18,810 nt of DNA from an uncultured Alphaproteobacteria bacterium (GCA_937892955.1 CALBKH010000126.1:1-18810); one strand, 5' to 3'; numbered from the stretch's first letter, positions 1-10,357 are shown. The notes: generated from the letters alone by a model not told the origin. Translations and numbers: made by a program.

Positions 1-43
1 TGGCGCATTGCGACGCCGGTGAGCAGGGGCCGTCCACCCCATC

Positions 44-147
44 ATCCCCGGCCGAAGCGAAGCGGAAGGGAAGGGGATCCAGCGGCCTTTCGATGAGTTG
101 AGAGCCCCATGGATCCCCTTCCCTCGCCTGCGGCTCGCCGGGGACGA
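44..147. repeat. Extragenic inverted repeat, first copy
   Basis: Two arms of about 37 bases (44-80 and 111-147) are imperfect reverse complements. Both carry the core GGAAGGGAAGGGGATCC or its complement (CCCTTCCC, GGATCCCC), with CCCCGG at the outer ends, around a 30-base centre. On transcription it would fold into a long hairpin. This is the look of the short palindromic intergenic repeats common in Hyphomicrobiales genomes, but I cannot count other genomic copies from this window. The 43 bases to its left show no gene I can support; one frame reads to a TGA at 20-22 and might be the tail of a gene outside the window. Confidence 0.6.
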
Positions 148-205
148 CGGCTGAGTTCATGTCCACCAGGTCTGCGAATCCATGCTCTCGAGAATTACGC
201 GAAGG

Positions 206-347
206 TCCCCCTCGCGGGAGAAGGTGCCCGAAGGGCGGATGAGGGGGGCGCGGCCTCTCATCGACCCGCAATGTTCGCCGACGGGCCCGGTTGCCGCTCA
301 CGCGGCGCTCATCCGCCCCTTCGGGGCACCTTCCCCCGCGAGGGGGA
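206..347. repeat. Extragenic inverted repeat, second copy
   Basis: The arm at 206-244 (core GAAGGTGCCCGAAGGGCGGA) and the arm at 309-347 (core TCCGCCCCTTCGGGGCACC) are near-perfect reverse complements of about 39 bases, separated by about 64 bases that include the small palindrome CGGGCCCG. The outer ends are CCCCCTCGCGGG and CCCGCGAGGGGG. Each arm also has its own small internal hairpin (GCCCGAAGGGC; CCCCTTCGGGG). It lies downstream of the leftward patatin gene. It is probably a mobile or dispersed palindromic element rather than a gene; no open frame crossing it has convincing protein features. Confidence 0.65.
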
Positions 348-486
348 AGGAAGGGAGCCCTCCGACGAGCCGGAGATCACCGAACAGCCTGCGAGCGATC
401 ACCCTGGAGCAGAGGGAGAGGAGCGATACGCCCTCCCCGAAGCGGGAAGAAGGAAACGGCGGAGAAGGAGAACCGCACGCCCCGCC
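348..486. other. Gap 3' of the patatin gene
   Basis: No gene is seen here. Read on the leftward strand, the 50 bases after the patatin stop codon are pyrimidine-rich and poor in G (TTCTCCTTCTCCGCC, TTTCCTTCTTCCCG, roughly 440-477). That is the type of sequence on which Rho loads, so transcription of the patatin gene could end here. There is no clear intrinsic terminator. This is inference from base composition only. Confidence 0.25.
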
Positions 487-1875
487 TCAGCGGCTCAGCG
501 CCGGGCCGATCACCGACCGGGCGACCGCTTCGCCCGCCTCGACCGTCATCTTGACCTGACCGGGCTCGAGCCTGAAACGGGTCGGGATCTTTCCGAGCAC
601 CGACGCGCGGGCGCCGCCGAGATCCTCGAAGGCGACGCGCTCCAGGCGGATCGACACCTTGTTGCAATCCCAGCCCTCCGCCGTGCCGCGCACCCGCGCC
701 ACCTCGAGCGGATCGAGCGAGCAGCGCCACGACTTCAACTTCTGCTCCCACAGCTTCATCTGCAGCCGCATCACCTCGAAGGACGAACGCACCGCGCTGT
801 CGACCGCCGTGTCGGCGACCGCGTCGAGCAGTTCCTCGGCGTTCGGCCCCTCGAGCGTCTTGGTCCAGTCGCCGGCGACGTTGCGCCCGGCGTCGACCAC
901 GACGAAGAGGAAGGTCTCGACCGCGATCGCGTCCTCGCGGGTCAGCGGCTTGTAGGGCTCGCTCGCCGCGGCGAGCTGGATGTTGAGCCCGGCGAGCCCC
1001 CAGTTGTCGGTGAGCCCACCGTCGAGCAGCTTGATGTAGCGGACCTTGGCCGGGTCGCGATAACCCTGCAGCGTCTTCAGGTAGGAGCGCACGATCGGCG
1101 AGGTCTCGCGGTCCTTGGCCTGCGCCTCCAGCCAGTCGGGCAGCTTGAAGCCGCACTTCTCCGAGTAGTTCTGGATCACCACCGGCGCGAAGACGATCGG
1201 CACCGCGGCCGACGCCGCCACCGCGTCGGCGAGCGGATAGGAGCCGTGGTCCGAACAGATCGCCGCGAAGGTCACCGGCTCGAAGATGAACGGCGTCTTG
1301 CCGTGGATGTCGGAGGCGTTGATCCACACCACCGGCCGGCCGGGGCGGCCGAGATCGCGCAGCGTCGCCCTGCCGAAGAGGTTCTTGTCGAGCCAGGTCG
1401 GCAGGCCGGAGCGATCGTTGACGCCGCCGTCCATCGCCCGCATCAGGTTGCCGACCGAATAGACCCGCGTCCTCAGCGCCTCCTCGGCGTCGCGGTAGAG
1501 GAAGCGGCTCTCGAAGTCGGAGAGCGCCCCCCTCCCCTTCAGCCCGAAATAGGCCGCCGTCACCGAGCCGCCCGAGACGCCCGAGACGAAGCGCACCTGA
1601 TCGATCGCCCGACCGCCGCCCGGCGCTTCGATCTGGTCGAGCCCCTTGAGCACGCCGAAGGAGAAGGCCGCCGCCCGCGTGCCGCCGCCGGAGAAGGCGA
1701 GGCCGACGATGGTCGAGCGCAGCGTGTCGTCGCCGGCGACCGTGTTGACCTGGGTCAGCCGCGGCAGCGCCGAAGGCCGATTGACCGGCGCATTGTCGAT
1801 CGAAGCGCAGCCGGCGACCGACCCGGTGAGGAACACCAGCCCGGCGAGAGCGCGAAAGAAGGGCGAGATCGACAT
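487..1875 (-). CDS. Patatin-like phospholipase family lipoprotein
   Basis: This is a serine acyl hydrolase of the patatin family (462 aa), expected to cleave acyl chains from phospholipids or related lipids. The catalytic features are in order: the oxyanion-hole glycine run FSGGGTRAAAFS at 61-72, the nucleophile elbow GVSGG at 99-103 (Ser101), and the DGG motif at 285-287 (Asp285) completing the Ser-Asp dyad. I start at the ATG at 1875 because it gives a lipoprotein signal, hydrophobic residues 7-20 followed by the lipobox VAGC with Cys23; Ala at +2 suggests outer-membrane sorting. The frame stays open 52 codons further upstream, but that extension is Arg/Pro-rich and would bury the signal. 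No strong ribosome site precedes either start. It stands alone, divergent from the DUF2336 gene. The substrate and any role in membrane remodelling or virulence are unknown. Confidence 0.88.
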   Translation of the reverse strand: MSISPFFRALAGLVFLTGSVAGCASIDNAPVNRPSALPRLTQVNTVAGDDTLRSTIVGLAFSGGGTRAAAFSFGVLKGLDQIEAPGGGRAIDQVRFVSGVSGGSVTAAYFGLKGRGALSDFESRFLYRDAEEALRTRVYSVGNLMRAMDGGVNDRSGLPTWLDKNLFGRATLRDLGRPGRPVVWINASDIHGKTPFIFEPVTFAAICSDHGSYPLADAVAASAAVPIVFAPVVIQNYSEKCGFKLPDWLEAQAKDRETSPIVRSYLKTLQGYRDPAKVRYIKLLDGGLTDNWGLAGLNIQLAAASEPYKPLTREDAIAVETFLFVVVDAGRNVAGDWTKTLEGPNAEELLDAVADTAVDSAVRSSFEVMRLQMKLWEQKLKSWRCSLDPLEVARVRGTAEGWDCNKVSIRLERVAFEDLGGARASVLGKIPTRFRLEPGQVKMTVEAGEAVARSVIGPALSR

Positions 1876-2002
1876 CGACGGGTCCGGGACGACGAAGGGG
1901 AGAAGCGATCGCCGCCTGTGCACGATCGGCTGCGGTCCTTCAAGCCTCGGAATGCGGCGACGAGAGGGCGGGGACCTCTCACGAGGGCCACGCGAGGGCG
2001 AT

Positions 2003-2014
2003 CGAAACGTTTCG
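2003..2014. promoter_or_regulatory. 12-bp palindrome in divergent intergenic region
   Basis: CGAAACGTTTCG is a perfect palindrome about 130 bases from the patatin start and 87 bases from the DUF2336 start. Its form (CG centre, GAAA/TTTC arms) resembles operators of LacI-family repressors. No LacI-type gene is in the window, so the regulator and the controlled gene are unknown. A 12-bp palindrome can occur by chance; I call it a candidate only. Confidence 0.3.
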
Positions 2015-2100
2015 GGCTTACCTCCGGTCATTCACACTTCACCAACCGTCCCGACCGGTTCGGCTTGATTTTCCGCCAGGATCGGCGGCTTCGTGGAGCA

Positions 2101-3240
2101 ATGCGGACTTCCTCTGGTCTTCGGGGCATCATGCCGGCGATCCATTCATCCGTGATCTCACAGGATCTCGCGCACGTCGTGCGCAGGGTGGAGAGTGCTG
2201 CGCTGCTCGGCTCCGATTTCTGCGATCGCCTGACCCGCTCCCTCGCTCAACTCTTCGACATCGCCGAACCGACCTGCTCGGACGACGATCGCGCCGCTTT
2301 CGATCGCATCCTCGTCCGCGTCGCGCCGGGAGCGACCCTGGAGGCCCGTCTCTATCTCTCCGACCGCATCGCCGATTCCGAGCTGCCGCCGCGCGAGATC
2401 CTGATCACCCTCGCCAACGACGTCACCGACGTGGCGCGCCCGATCCTGGTGCGTTCGCCGGCTCTCGACGAGGACGATCTGGTCGACATCGCCCGCGCCC
2501 GCGGTTTCGGCCACATGGGCGCCATCGCCGAGCGCCACGACCTCACCTTCCGCATCACCGACATCCTCGTGCTGCGCGGTGACGATCTGGTCCGCCGCAC
2601 CGTCGCCGGCAACATCACCGCTCACATCTCCGACAAGAGCTTCGCCCGCCTGTCGCTCCAGGCGCGCGGCGACACGCTGATCGAAGCCCATCTGGTGCGA
2701 CGCGACGACCTGCCGGACGTGGTGATCCGCTTCCTGGTGGAGAACGGCTCCGAGACCGCGCGCGAGGTGCTCGCCGCTCGCCCGCGCACCACCCGCCCCT
2801 TCGGCCTCGAACACGGCGCCCTGCCGATCCGCGCCGCCGAGGACGGATGGCTCGAGCCCTACGACTTCGACGCCGCGGCCGTGGTGCTGGAGCGCCTCCC
2901 CGAGGTTCGCAATCACGTCGACGGCTTCGTCCGCCGTCTCGCCGAGGGCGACCGCTTCGCCGAGGTGGTCCACGTCCTGGCGGCGATGACCGACATCCCG
3001 CTCGAGACGATGAAGCACCTGTTGGTGTCGCTCGACACCAACCCCTTCGCCGTCATCGCCCGCGCCCTGGCGCTGAAGACCGACACGGTGCGCGAGTTGT
3101 TGTCGACCGGCCCGTGGATCCATCGCCTCACCGACCGCAGCCGCGACGCCGCCATCGTCGCGTTCCGCGCCCTCGATCCCGAGGAGGCGCAGGCGCAGGT
3201 GCGCGACTGGGTGGCCTGCGAGACCGCCGGCTACGCCTGA
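2101..3240 (+). CDS. DUF2336 domain-containing protein
   Basis: A soluble protein of 379 aa that I assign to the DUF2336 family, whose members are mostly alphaproteobacterial and have no established function. There is no signal peptide or membrane segment. Much of residues 60-225 reads as short helical HEAT-like repeats with recurring LxxRxD/ARP patterns (ALDEDDLVDIARARGFG; DDLVRRTVAGNITAHISDKS; DDLPDVVIRFLVENGS), suggesting a helical scaffold for protein contacts. The C-terminal part (250-370) continues helical with LPEVRNHVDGFVRRLAEGDRFAEVVHVLAAM. Two starts are possible: ATG 2101, with GGAG only 2 bases upstream, and ATG 2131 (369 aa), with no clear site; I give the longer. The same frame is open back to position 109, antisense to the patatin gene, which is an artefact of high GC. 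No operon partner is evident; the next gene follows after 104 bases. Confidence 0.75.
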   Translation: MRTSSGLRGIMPAIHSSVISQDLAHVVRRVESAALLGSDFCDRLTRSLAQLFDIAEPTCSDDDRAAFDRILVRVAPGATLEARLYLSDRIADSELPPREILITLANDVTDVARPILVRSPALDEDDLVDIARARGFGHMGAIAERHDLTFRITDILVLRGDDLVRRTVAGNITAHISDKSFARLSLQARGDTLIEAHLVRRDDLPDVVIRFLVENGSETAREVLAARPRTTRPFGLEHGALPIRAAEDGWLEPYDFDAAAVVLERLPEVRNHVDGFVRRLAEGDRFAEVVHVLAAMTDIPLETMKHLLVSLDTNPFAVIARALALKTDTVRELLSTGPWIHRLTDRSRDAAIVAFRALDPEEAQAQVRDWVACETAGYA

Positions 3241-3344
3241 GGCTTCGCGCGTTCGCCCGCCACGACCGATCCGAACCCGACCGGTTCTACCCGACGGGAA
3301 GATGGTCTAGGGTCGCTCTCCCCGATCGACCCCGCGGACCCTCG

Positions 3345-4073
3345 ATGCGTATCGACCTCTCCGACATCGCCGCCACCTTCCCCGCCTTCCGCGTCGGCGT
3401 CGTCGTCGCCACCGGCATGACCATCCCGACCGAACGTCCGGCGGGGCTGGACGCCGTCGTCGCCGAGCGGCGCGCCGCCATCCGCGACCGCTTCGCCGGG
3501 CGCGAACTCGCCGAAGTGCCGGGCATCCTGCCGTGGCGGCTCGCCTACAAGGTCTTCGGCATCAAGTCGACGCGCTACCGCTGCTCGGTCGAGCGGCTGG
3601 TCAAGAACGCCCTCGCCGACCGGCCGCTGCCCGCCATCAACGGCTTCGTCGACGCCTACAACGCCGTCTCCCTCGCCCACGTCTTCCCCGTCGGCGCCGA
3701 CGATCTCGACCGCATCGAGGGCGACATCTTCTTCCGCTTCTCCCGTGACGGCGACAGCTTTCTCGACATGTCGGGCGGCGAGGACGCCGCCGAAGGCGCC
3801 GGCCCCGCCGAGGATCCGCCGAAACCCGGCGAAGTGGTCTACGCCGACGCCGCCAAGGTGCTGTGCCGCCGCTGGAACTGGCGTCAGGACGCCCGCTCGC
3901 TGGTGACGCCCGCGACCTCGCGCGCCGTCCTCACCGTCCAGTCGCTCGGCGTCGGCGACCTCGACGCGGCGCTCGCCGACGTCACCGGCCTGATCGAACG
4001 CTTCTGCGGCGGCCGCACCGCGGTCACCATCGCCGACGCGGCCGAGCCCGCGAAGGCGCTGGCGATGCCGTGA
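3345..4073 (+). CDS. B3/B4 (tRNA-binding-like) domain protein
   Basis: A 242-aa cytosolic protein whose body matches the stand-alone B3/B4 domain family (the fold found in the beta subunit of phenylalanyl-tRNA synthetase, COG3382 type). Family-typical stretches are FGIKSTRYRCSVERLVKNAL (71-90), LPAINGFVDAYNAVSLAHVFPVG (95-117), DLDRIEGDI (120-128) and VLCRRWNWRQDAR (172-184). In the synthetase this domain helps edit mischarged tRNA; the free-standing versions are proposed to have related tRNA or editing roles, but that is not shown. A low-complexity acidic Gly/Ala/Pro insert (143-163) interrupts the domain. The ATG at 3345 is chosen because the conserved sequence begins right after it; the ribosome site is weak. 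It lies same-strand after DUF2336 with a 104-base gap, so cotranscription is possible but unproven. Confidence 0.8.
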   Translation: MRIDLSDIAATFPAFRVGVVVATGMTIPTERPAGLDAVVAERRAAIRDRFAGRELAEVPGILPWRLAYKVFGIKSTRYRCSVERLVKNALADRPLPAINGFVDAYNAVSLAHVFPVGADDLDRIEGDIFFRFSRDGDSFLDMSGGEDAAEGAGPAEDPPKPGEVVYADAAKVLCRRWNWRQDARSLVTPATSRAVLTVQSLGVGDLDAALADVTGLIERFCGGRTAVTIADAAEPAKALAMP

Positions 4074-4089
4074 CGCGCCGAGCGGCGCG
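4074..4089 (+). terminator. GC hairpin after the B3/B4 gene
   Basis: A 7-bp perfect stem CGCGCCG/CGGCGCG with a 2-base loop begins immediately after the stop codon. No T run follows on the + strand, so it is at best a weak or Rho-assisted terminator between this gene and the methionine operon. Confidence 0.3.
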
Positions 4090-4101
4090 GCGACACGACG
4101 G

Positions 4102-4138
4102 AAAAAGGGGCGCGAAATCGCCTCCTCGCGGACGCCCC
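4102..4138 (-). terminator. Leftward intrinsic terminator-like hairpin
   Basis: Read leftward, GGGGCG (4138-4133) pairs with CGCCCC (4112-4107), with extra inner pairing, and is followed by TTTTT (4106-4102), the form of a Rho-independent terminator. No leftward gene lies upstream to need it, so it may stop antisense transcription starting near the AT-rich methionine promoter, or be incidental. Confidence 0.3.
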
Positions 4139-4172
4139 GGATCGCCCGTCGAACGCCCTGCCGAATTGGTCG

Positions 4173-4201
4173 TTGAAATGATATAAAGATATCTTTATAT
4201 C
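4173..4201 (+). promoter_or_regulatory. Sigma70-type promoter of the ArsR-metF operon
   Basis: TTGAAA (4173-4178) and TATATC (4196-4201) are separated by exactly 17 bases: 5 of 6 and 4 of 6 matches to the TTGACA/TATAAT consensus. Transcription would start near 4208, giving a leader of about 20 bases before the ATG at 4228. This is the most AT-rich stretch in the first half of the window. The call is from sequence pattern only. Confidence 0.6.
4180..4201. promoter_or_regulatory. 22-bp palindromic operator, probably for the ArsR-methyltransferase
   Basis: ATATAAAGATATCTTTATAT (4181-4200), flanked by G and C, forms a perfect 22-bp palindrome. It fills the promoter spacer and covers the -10 box, so a bound dimer would block RNA polymerase. 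It sits 26 bases before the ArsR-methyltransferase start, as expected for autoregulation. From memory it resembles the motif reported for SahR, an ArsR-family S-adenosyl-homocysteine-responsive regulator of methionine genes in Proteobacteria; I could not verify that match. Confidence 0.75.
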
Positions 4202-4227
4202 GTTTTTCGACGACCATCGAGAGCGCC

Positions 4228-5247
4228 ATGACCCTGCCCCTGCCCCCCCTCGCGACCCTGCCCGGCGACGACCTCGTCGCGGTGCTGCGCGCCGGTGGCG
4301 AGCCGACGCGGCTCCGGGTGCTGGCGCTGCTCGAGGCCGGCGATCTGACGGTCAAGGATCTCACCGCCATCCTCGGTCAGAGCCAGCCGCGCATCTCCCG
4401 CCACTTGAAGCTCCTCGTCGAGGCCGGCCTCGTCGACCGCTTCCCGGAAGGCTCGTGGGTCTACTATCGCCTGCGCGACGATGGCGCCGCCGCCGGCCTC
4501 GTTCGGCTGGTGCTCACCGCCCTCGAGCGCGACGACCTCGCCATCCGCCGCGACCGCGAGCGCCTGGAGGCGGTCAAACGCGACCACGCCGAGGAGGCGG
4601 CGCGCTACTTCGCCGCCAATGCCTCCGGCTGGGCGGCGCTGCGCTCGCTCCATGTCGACGCGCGCGAGGTCGAGGCCGCGATCCTCGCCGCCGTCGGCGA
4701 TCGCCCCTTCGGCGCGCTGCTCGATCTCGGCACCGGCACCGGCCGGATGATCGAGCTTCTCGCCGGCCGCTTCGACCGCGCCGTCGGCATCGACACCTCG
4801 CACGACATGCTCGCCGCCGCCCGCGCCGAACTCGACCGCGCCGGCATCACGTCCGCCCGCGTCCAGCAGGGCGACGTCTATTCGCTGAACAGCCCACGCG
4901 ACGCCTTCGACCTCGTCACCGTCCACCAGGTGCTGCACTATCTCGACGATCCGGCCCGCGCCATCCGCGAGGCGGCGCGCACGCTGCGCCCCGGCGGCCG
5001 TATGCTGATCGTCGACTTCGCCCCGCACGGGCTCGAGTTCCTGCGCGACGCCCACGCCCATCGCCGCCTCGGCTTCGGCCATCAGGAGATCGCCCGCGCC
5101 CTCGAGGGCGCCGGTCTCGACGTCGTCTCGATCCGCGATCTGCCGGCCCCGACCTCCGGCGCCGACCGTCTCACCGTCACCCTCTGGCTCGCCCGCGACC
5201 CGCGTCTCCTGGTCGCCGGCGGCGCGTCCTCGGAAAGCCTCGCATGA
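4228..5247 (+). CDS. ArsR-family regulator fused to a SAM-dependent methyltransferase domain
   Basis: A 339-aa two-domain protein. Residues 13-85 are an ArsR/SmtB winged helix: PTRLRVLALLEAGDLTVKDL, the recognition helix QSQPRISRHLKLLVEAGLV (51-69) and the wing EGSWVYYRL (74-82). Residues 125-320 are a class I methyltransferase fold, with motif I LLDLGTGTGRM (164-174), the acidic strand end VGIDTS (186-191) and LRPGGRMLIVDF (253-264). The protein contains no cysteine, so thiol-based metal or arsenic sensing is excluded. The methyltransferase fold more likely serves as the ligand pocket for SAH or SAM. Its position behind a palindromic operator and upstream of metF (ATGA overlap) and metH suggests it represses this block and releases it according to the SAH/SAM state, as known for SahR-type regulators. 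Whether it retains methyltransferase activity is open. The start is the ATG at 4228, just after the promoter. Confidence 0.85.
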   Translation: MTLPLPPLATLPGDDLVAVLRAGGEPTRLRVLALLEAGDLTVKDLTAILGQSQPRISRHLKLLVEAGLVDRFPEGSWVYYRLRDDGAAAGLVRLVLTALERDDLAIRRDRERLEAVKRDHAEEAARYFAANASGWAALRSLHVDAREVEAAILAAVGDRPFGALLDLGTGTGRMIELLAGRFDRAVGIDTSHDMLAAARAELDRAGITSARVQQGDVYSLNSPRDAFDLVTVHQVLHYLDDPARAIREAARTLRPGGRMLIVDFAPHGLEFLRDAHAHRRLGFGHQEIARALEGAGLDVVSIRDLPAPTSGADRLTVTLWLARDPRLLVAGGASSESLA

Positions 5248-6113
5248 CCGCCTCTCGACCGACCATCTCCTTCGAGTTCTTCCCGCCCAAGACGGAGAAG
5301 ATGGAAGCCGCGCTGTGGCGAGCGATCGAGGGCCTCGCCCCGCTCGATCCGGCCTTCGTCTCGGTCACCTACGGCGCCGGCGGCTCGACCCGCGAACGCA
5401 CCCACGGCACCGTCGCCCGCATCGTCCGCGAGACGACGCTGAAGCCGGCGGCGCATCTGACCTGCGTCGCGGCCACCCGCGACGAGGTCGACGCGGTGAT
5501 CCGCTCCTATTCGGAAGTCGGCGTCTCCCACATCGTCGCCCTGCGCGGCGACCCGCCGGAGGGCGTCGGCGCCGCCTACTGCCCCCATCCCGGCGGCTAC
5601 GCCTATGCTTCCGATCTGGTGGCCGGCATCGCGCACCTCGGCGGCTTCGAGATCTCGGTCGGCGCCTATCCCGAGCGTCACCCGGAGAGCCGCTCCTGGG
5701 ACGAGGAGATCGACAATCTGAAGCGCAAGGTGGACGCCGGTGCGACCCGCGCCATCACCCAGTTCTTCTTCGACAACGATCTCTTCGAGGGCTTCCTCGA
5801 GCGCGTCCGCGCCGCCGGCATCTCGATCCCGGTCCTGCCCGGCATCATCCCGGTCCACAACTTCGGCGCCGTCGCCGGCTTCGCCGAGAAGACCGGCGCC
5901 TCGGTGCCGGCGTCGGTCGCCGAACGTTTCGCCACGGTCGGTGAGACGCCGGAGGAGCGCGCCCGCGCCGCCATCGACTTCGGCGTCGAGCAGGTGGCCG
6001 ATCTCCGCGCCCGCGGCGTCGACCACTTCCACTTCTACACCATGAACCGCGCCGACCTCGTCACCGGGATCTGCGCCTCCCTCGGCATCGCCGGAGATCG
6101 CGCCGCGGCGTGA
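5244..6113 (+). CDS. metF: Methylenetetrahydrofolate reductase
   Basis: This cytosolic flavoenzyme (289 aa) reduces 5,10-methylene-tetrahydrofolate to 5-methyl-tetrahydrofolate, the methyl donor for MetH. The length and motifs are those of bacterial MetF: SFEFFPPK at 9-16 with the catalytic Glu11, VTYGAGGS (41-48), the RGDPP loop (101-105) with Asp103, ITQFFFD (171-177), PGIIPVHN (199-206) and HFHFYTMNR (261-269). The ATG overlaps the stop codon of the ArsR-methyltransferase gene (ATGA), and GGAAAG lies 6 bases upstream, so the two are translationally coupled and share the operator-controlled promoter. The gene is complete and unremarkable. The next gene, metH, uses its product but lies 442 bases away beyond a block of hairpins. 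Confidence 0.96.
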   Translation: MTASRPTISFEFFPPKTEKMEAALWRAIEGLAPLDPAFVSVTYGAGGSTRERTHGTVARIVRETTLKPAAHLTCVAATRDEVDAVIRSYSEVGVSHIVALRGDPPEGVGAAYCPHPGGYAYASDLVAGIAHLGGFEISVGAYPERHPESRSWDEEIDNLKRKVDAGATRAITQFFFDNDLFEGFLERVRAAGISIPVLPGIIPVHNFGAVAGFAEKTGASVPASVAERFATVGETPEERARAAIDFGVEQVADLRARGVDHFHFYTMNRADLVTGICASLGIAGDRAAA

Positions 6114-6153
6114 GCGGGTGGGGGTCGACCTCGGCGAACGAGGCGAGGCAGAG

Positions 6154-6501
6154 CCCCCCTCCCTGTCCCTCCCCCTGTCCAACTCGGATGTTTCCGAGTT
6201 GGACCACCTCAAAAGAGGTCGAAATCGGATACATCCGATTTCGTTGGGGGGAGGGAACGATGGGGCGAAGGGTCCCCGAAATCACGAAGGCCGTGCACGA
6301 CGGGCGCTTCTGTCGCGACGGCCATCTCCCCGAGGTCCTCTCCCCCCTGGAGGGGGAGAGACAGAGAGGGGGGGCTGGGCCTCGCAGCCGGCAGAGGCGA
6401 TGACAGCAGGAACCGACCACACCTCGACACGACGTCGAGGTCCGAAGGCCGGATCCACATCGTCCCCTCCCCCCCTTGTGGGGGAGGGACAGGGAGAGGG
6501 G
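6154..6501. repeat. Compound palindromic repeat between metF and metH
   Basis: The segment is bounded by inverted copies of one G/C-rich element: CCCTCCCTGTCCCTCCCCC on the left (within 6154-6175) and GGGGGAGGGACAGGGAGAGG on the right (within 6480-6501); they match as reverse complements at 21 of 22 positions. A third, diverged copy (GGGGGAGAGACAGAGAGG) lies at 6352-6369. Local hairpins are CTCTCCCCC/GGGGGAGAG (6338-6360), CCTCGAC/GTCGAGG (6422-6440) and CCCTCCCCC/GGGGGAGGG (6466-6488). No target-site duplication is obvious. It resembles the short dispersed palindromic repeats of alphaproteobacteria, possibly a MITE-like insertion or a pile-up of such repeats. It fills most of the 442-base gap, which contains no convincing gene and no riboswitch I recognise. 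Confidence 0.6.
6177..6242 (+). other. Tandem hairpins downstream of metF
   Basis: Three stem-loops follow in a row. The first is a perfect 12-bp stem GTCCAACTCGGA/TCCGAGTTGGAC with loop TGTT (6177-6204). The second is a 5-bp stem ACCTC/GAGGT with loop AAAA (6206-6219). The third is a perfect 10-bp stem GAAATCGGAT/ATCCGATTTC with a 2-base loop (6221-6242). The first and third share the core TCGGAT...TCCGA and look like diverged duplicates. They lie 64-129 bases after the metF stop and could end or stabilise the metF transcript. No T run follows, so a classic intrinsic terminator is not supported. Confidence 0.55.
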
Positions 6502-6555
6502 TAGGCGGCGCTTCGACGACGCACACCCTTCGTGAATGAAGCGAAAGCCACACCC

Positions 6556-10287
<3,732 letters not shown>

Positions 10288-10303
10288 GATCCCGAAAACA
10301 CCA

Positions 10304-10353
10304 CGGCCGGCGTGAGGTCTCCCCCGCACCGGCCGCATCCGGGTCCCCACCCG
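10304..10353. terminator. Hairpins between convergent genes
   Basis: CGGCCGG (10304-10310) can pair with CCGGCCG (10329-10335), followed by a small stem CGGGT/ACCCG around CCCC (10340-10353). They lie in the 70-base gap between the stop codons of metH and the leftward sugar transferase, where a bidirectional terminator is expected. No T run supports an intrinsic mechanism. Confidence 0.35.
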
Positions 10354-10357
10354 TGGT

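Noticed and set aside
109..2100. Long open frame upstream of and continuous with the DUF2336 gene
   Set aside because: It is antisense to the well-supported patatin gene, Arg/His-rich and without domain features. High GC suppresses stop codons in this frame; the true start is near 2101.
2050..3287. Identical 12-mer CCCGACCGGTTC at 2050-2061 and 3276-3287, upstream of two consecutive genes
   Set aside because: It is built from common GC words, lies at different distances from the starts, and is not part of a clear promoter; chance is sufficient.
6114..6555. Possible SAH, SAM or cobalamin riboswitch upstream of metH
   Set aside because: I looked for conserved cores of these riboswitches; the gap instead consists of G/C-rich palindromic repeats and simple hairpins with no recognisable aptamer core.
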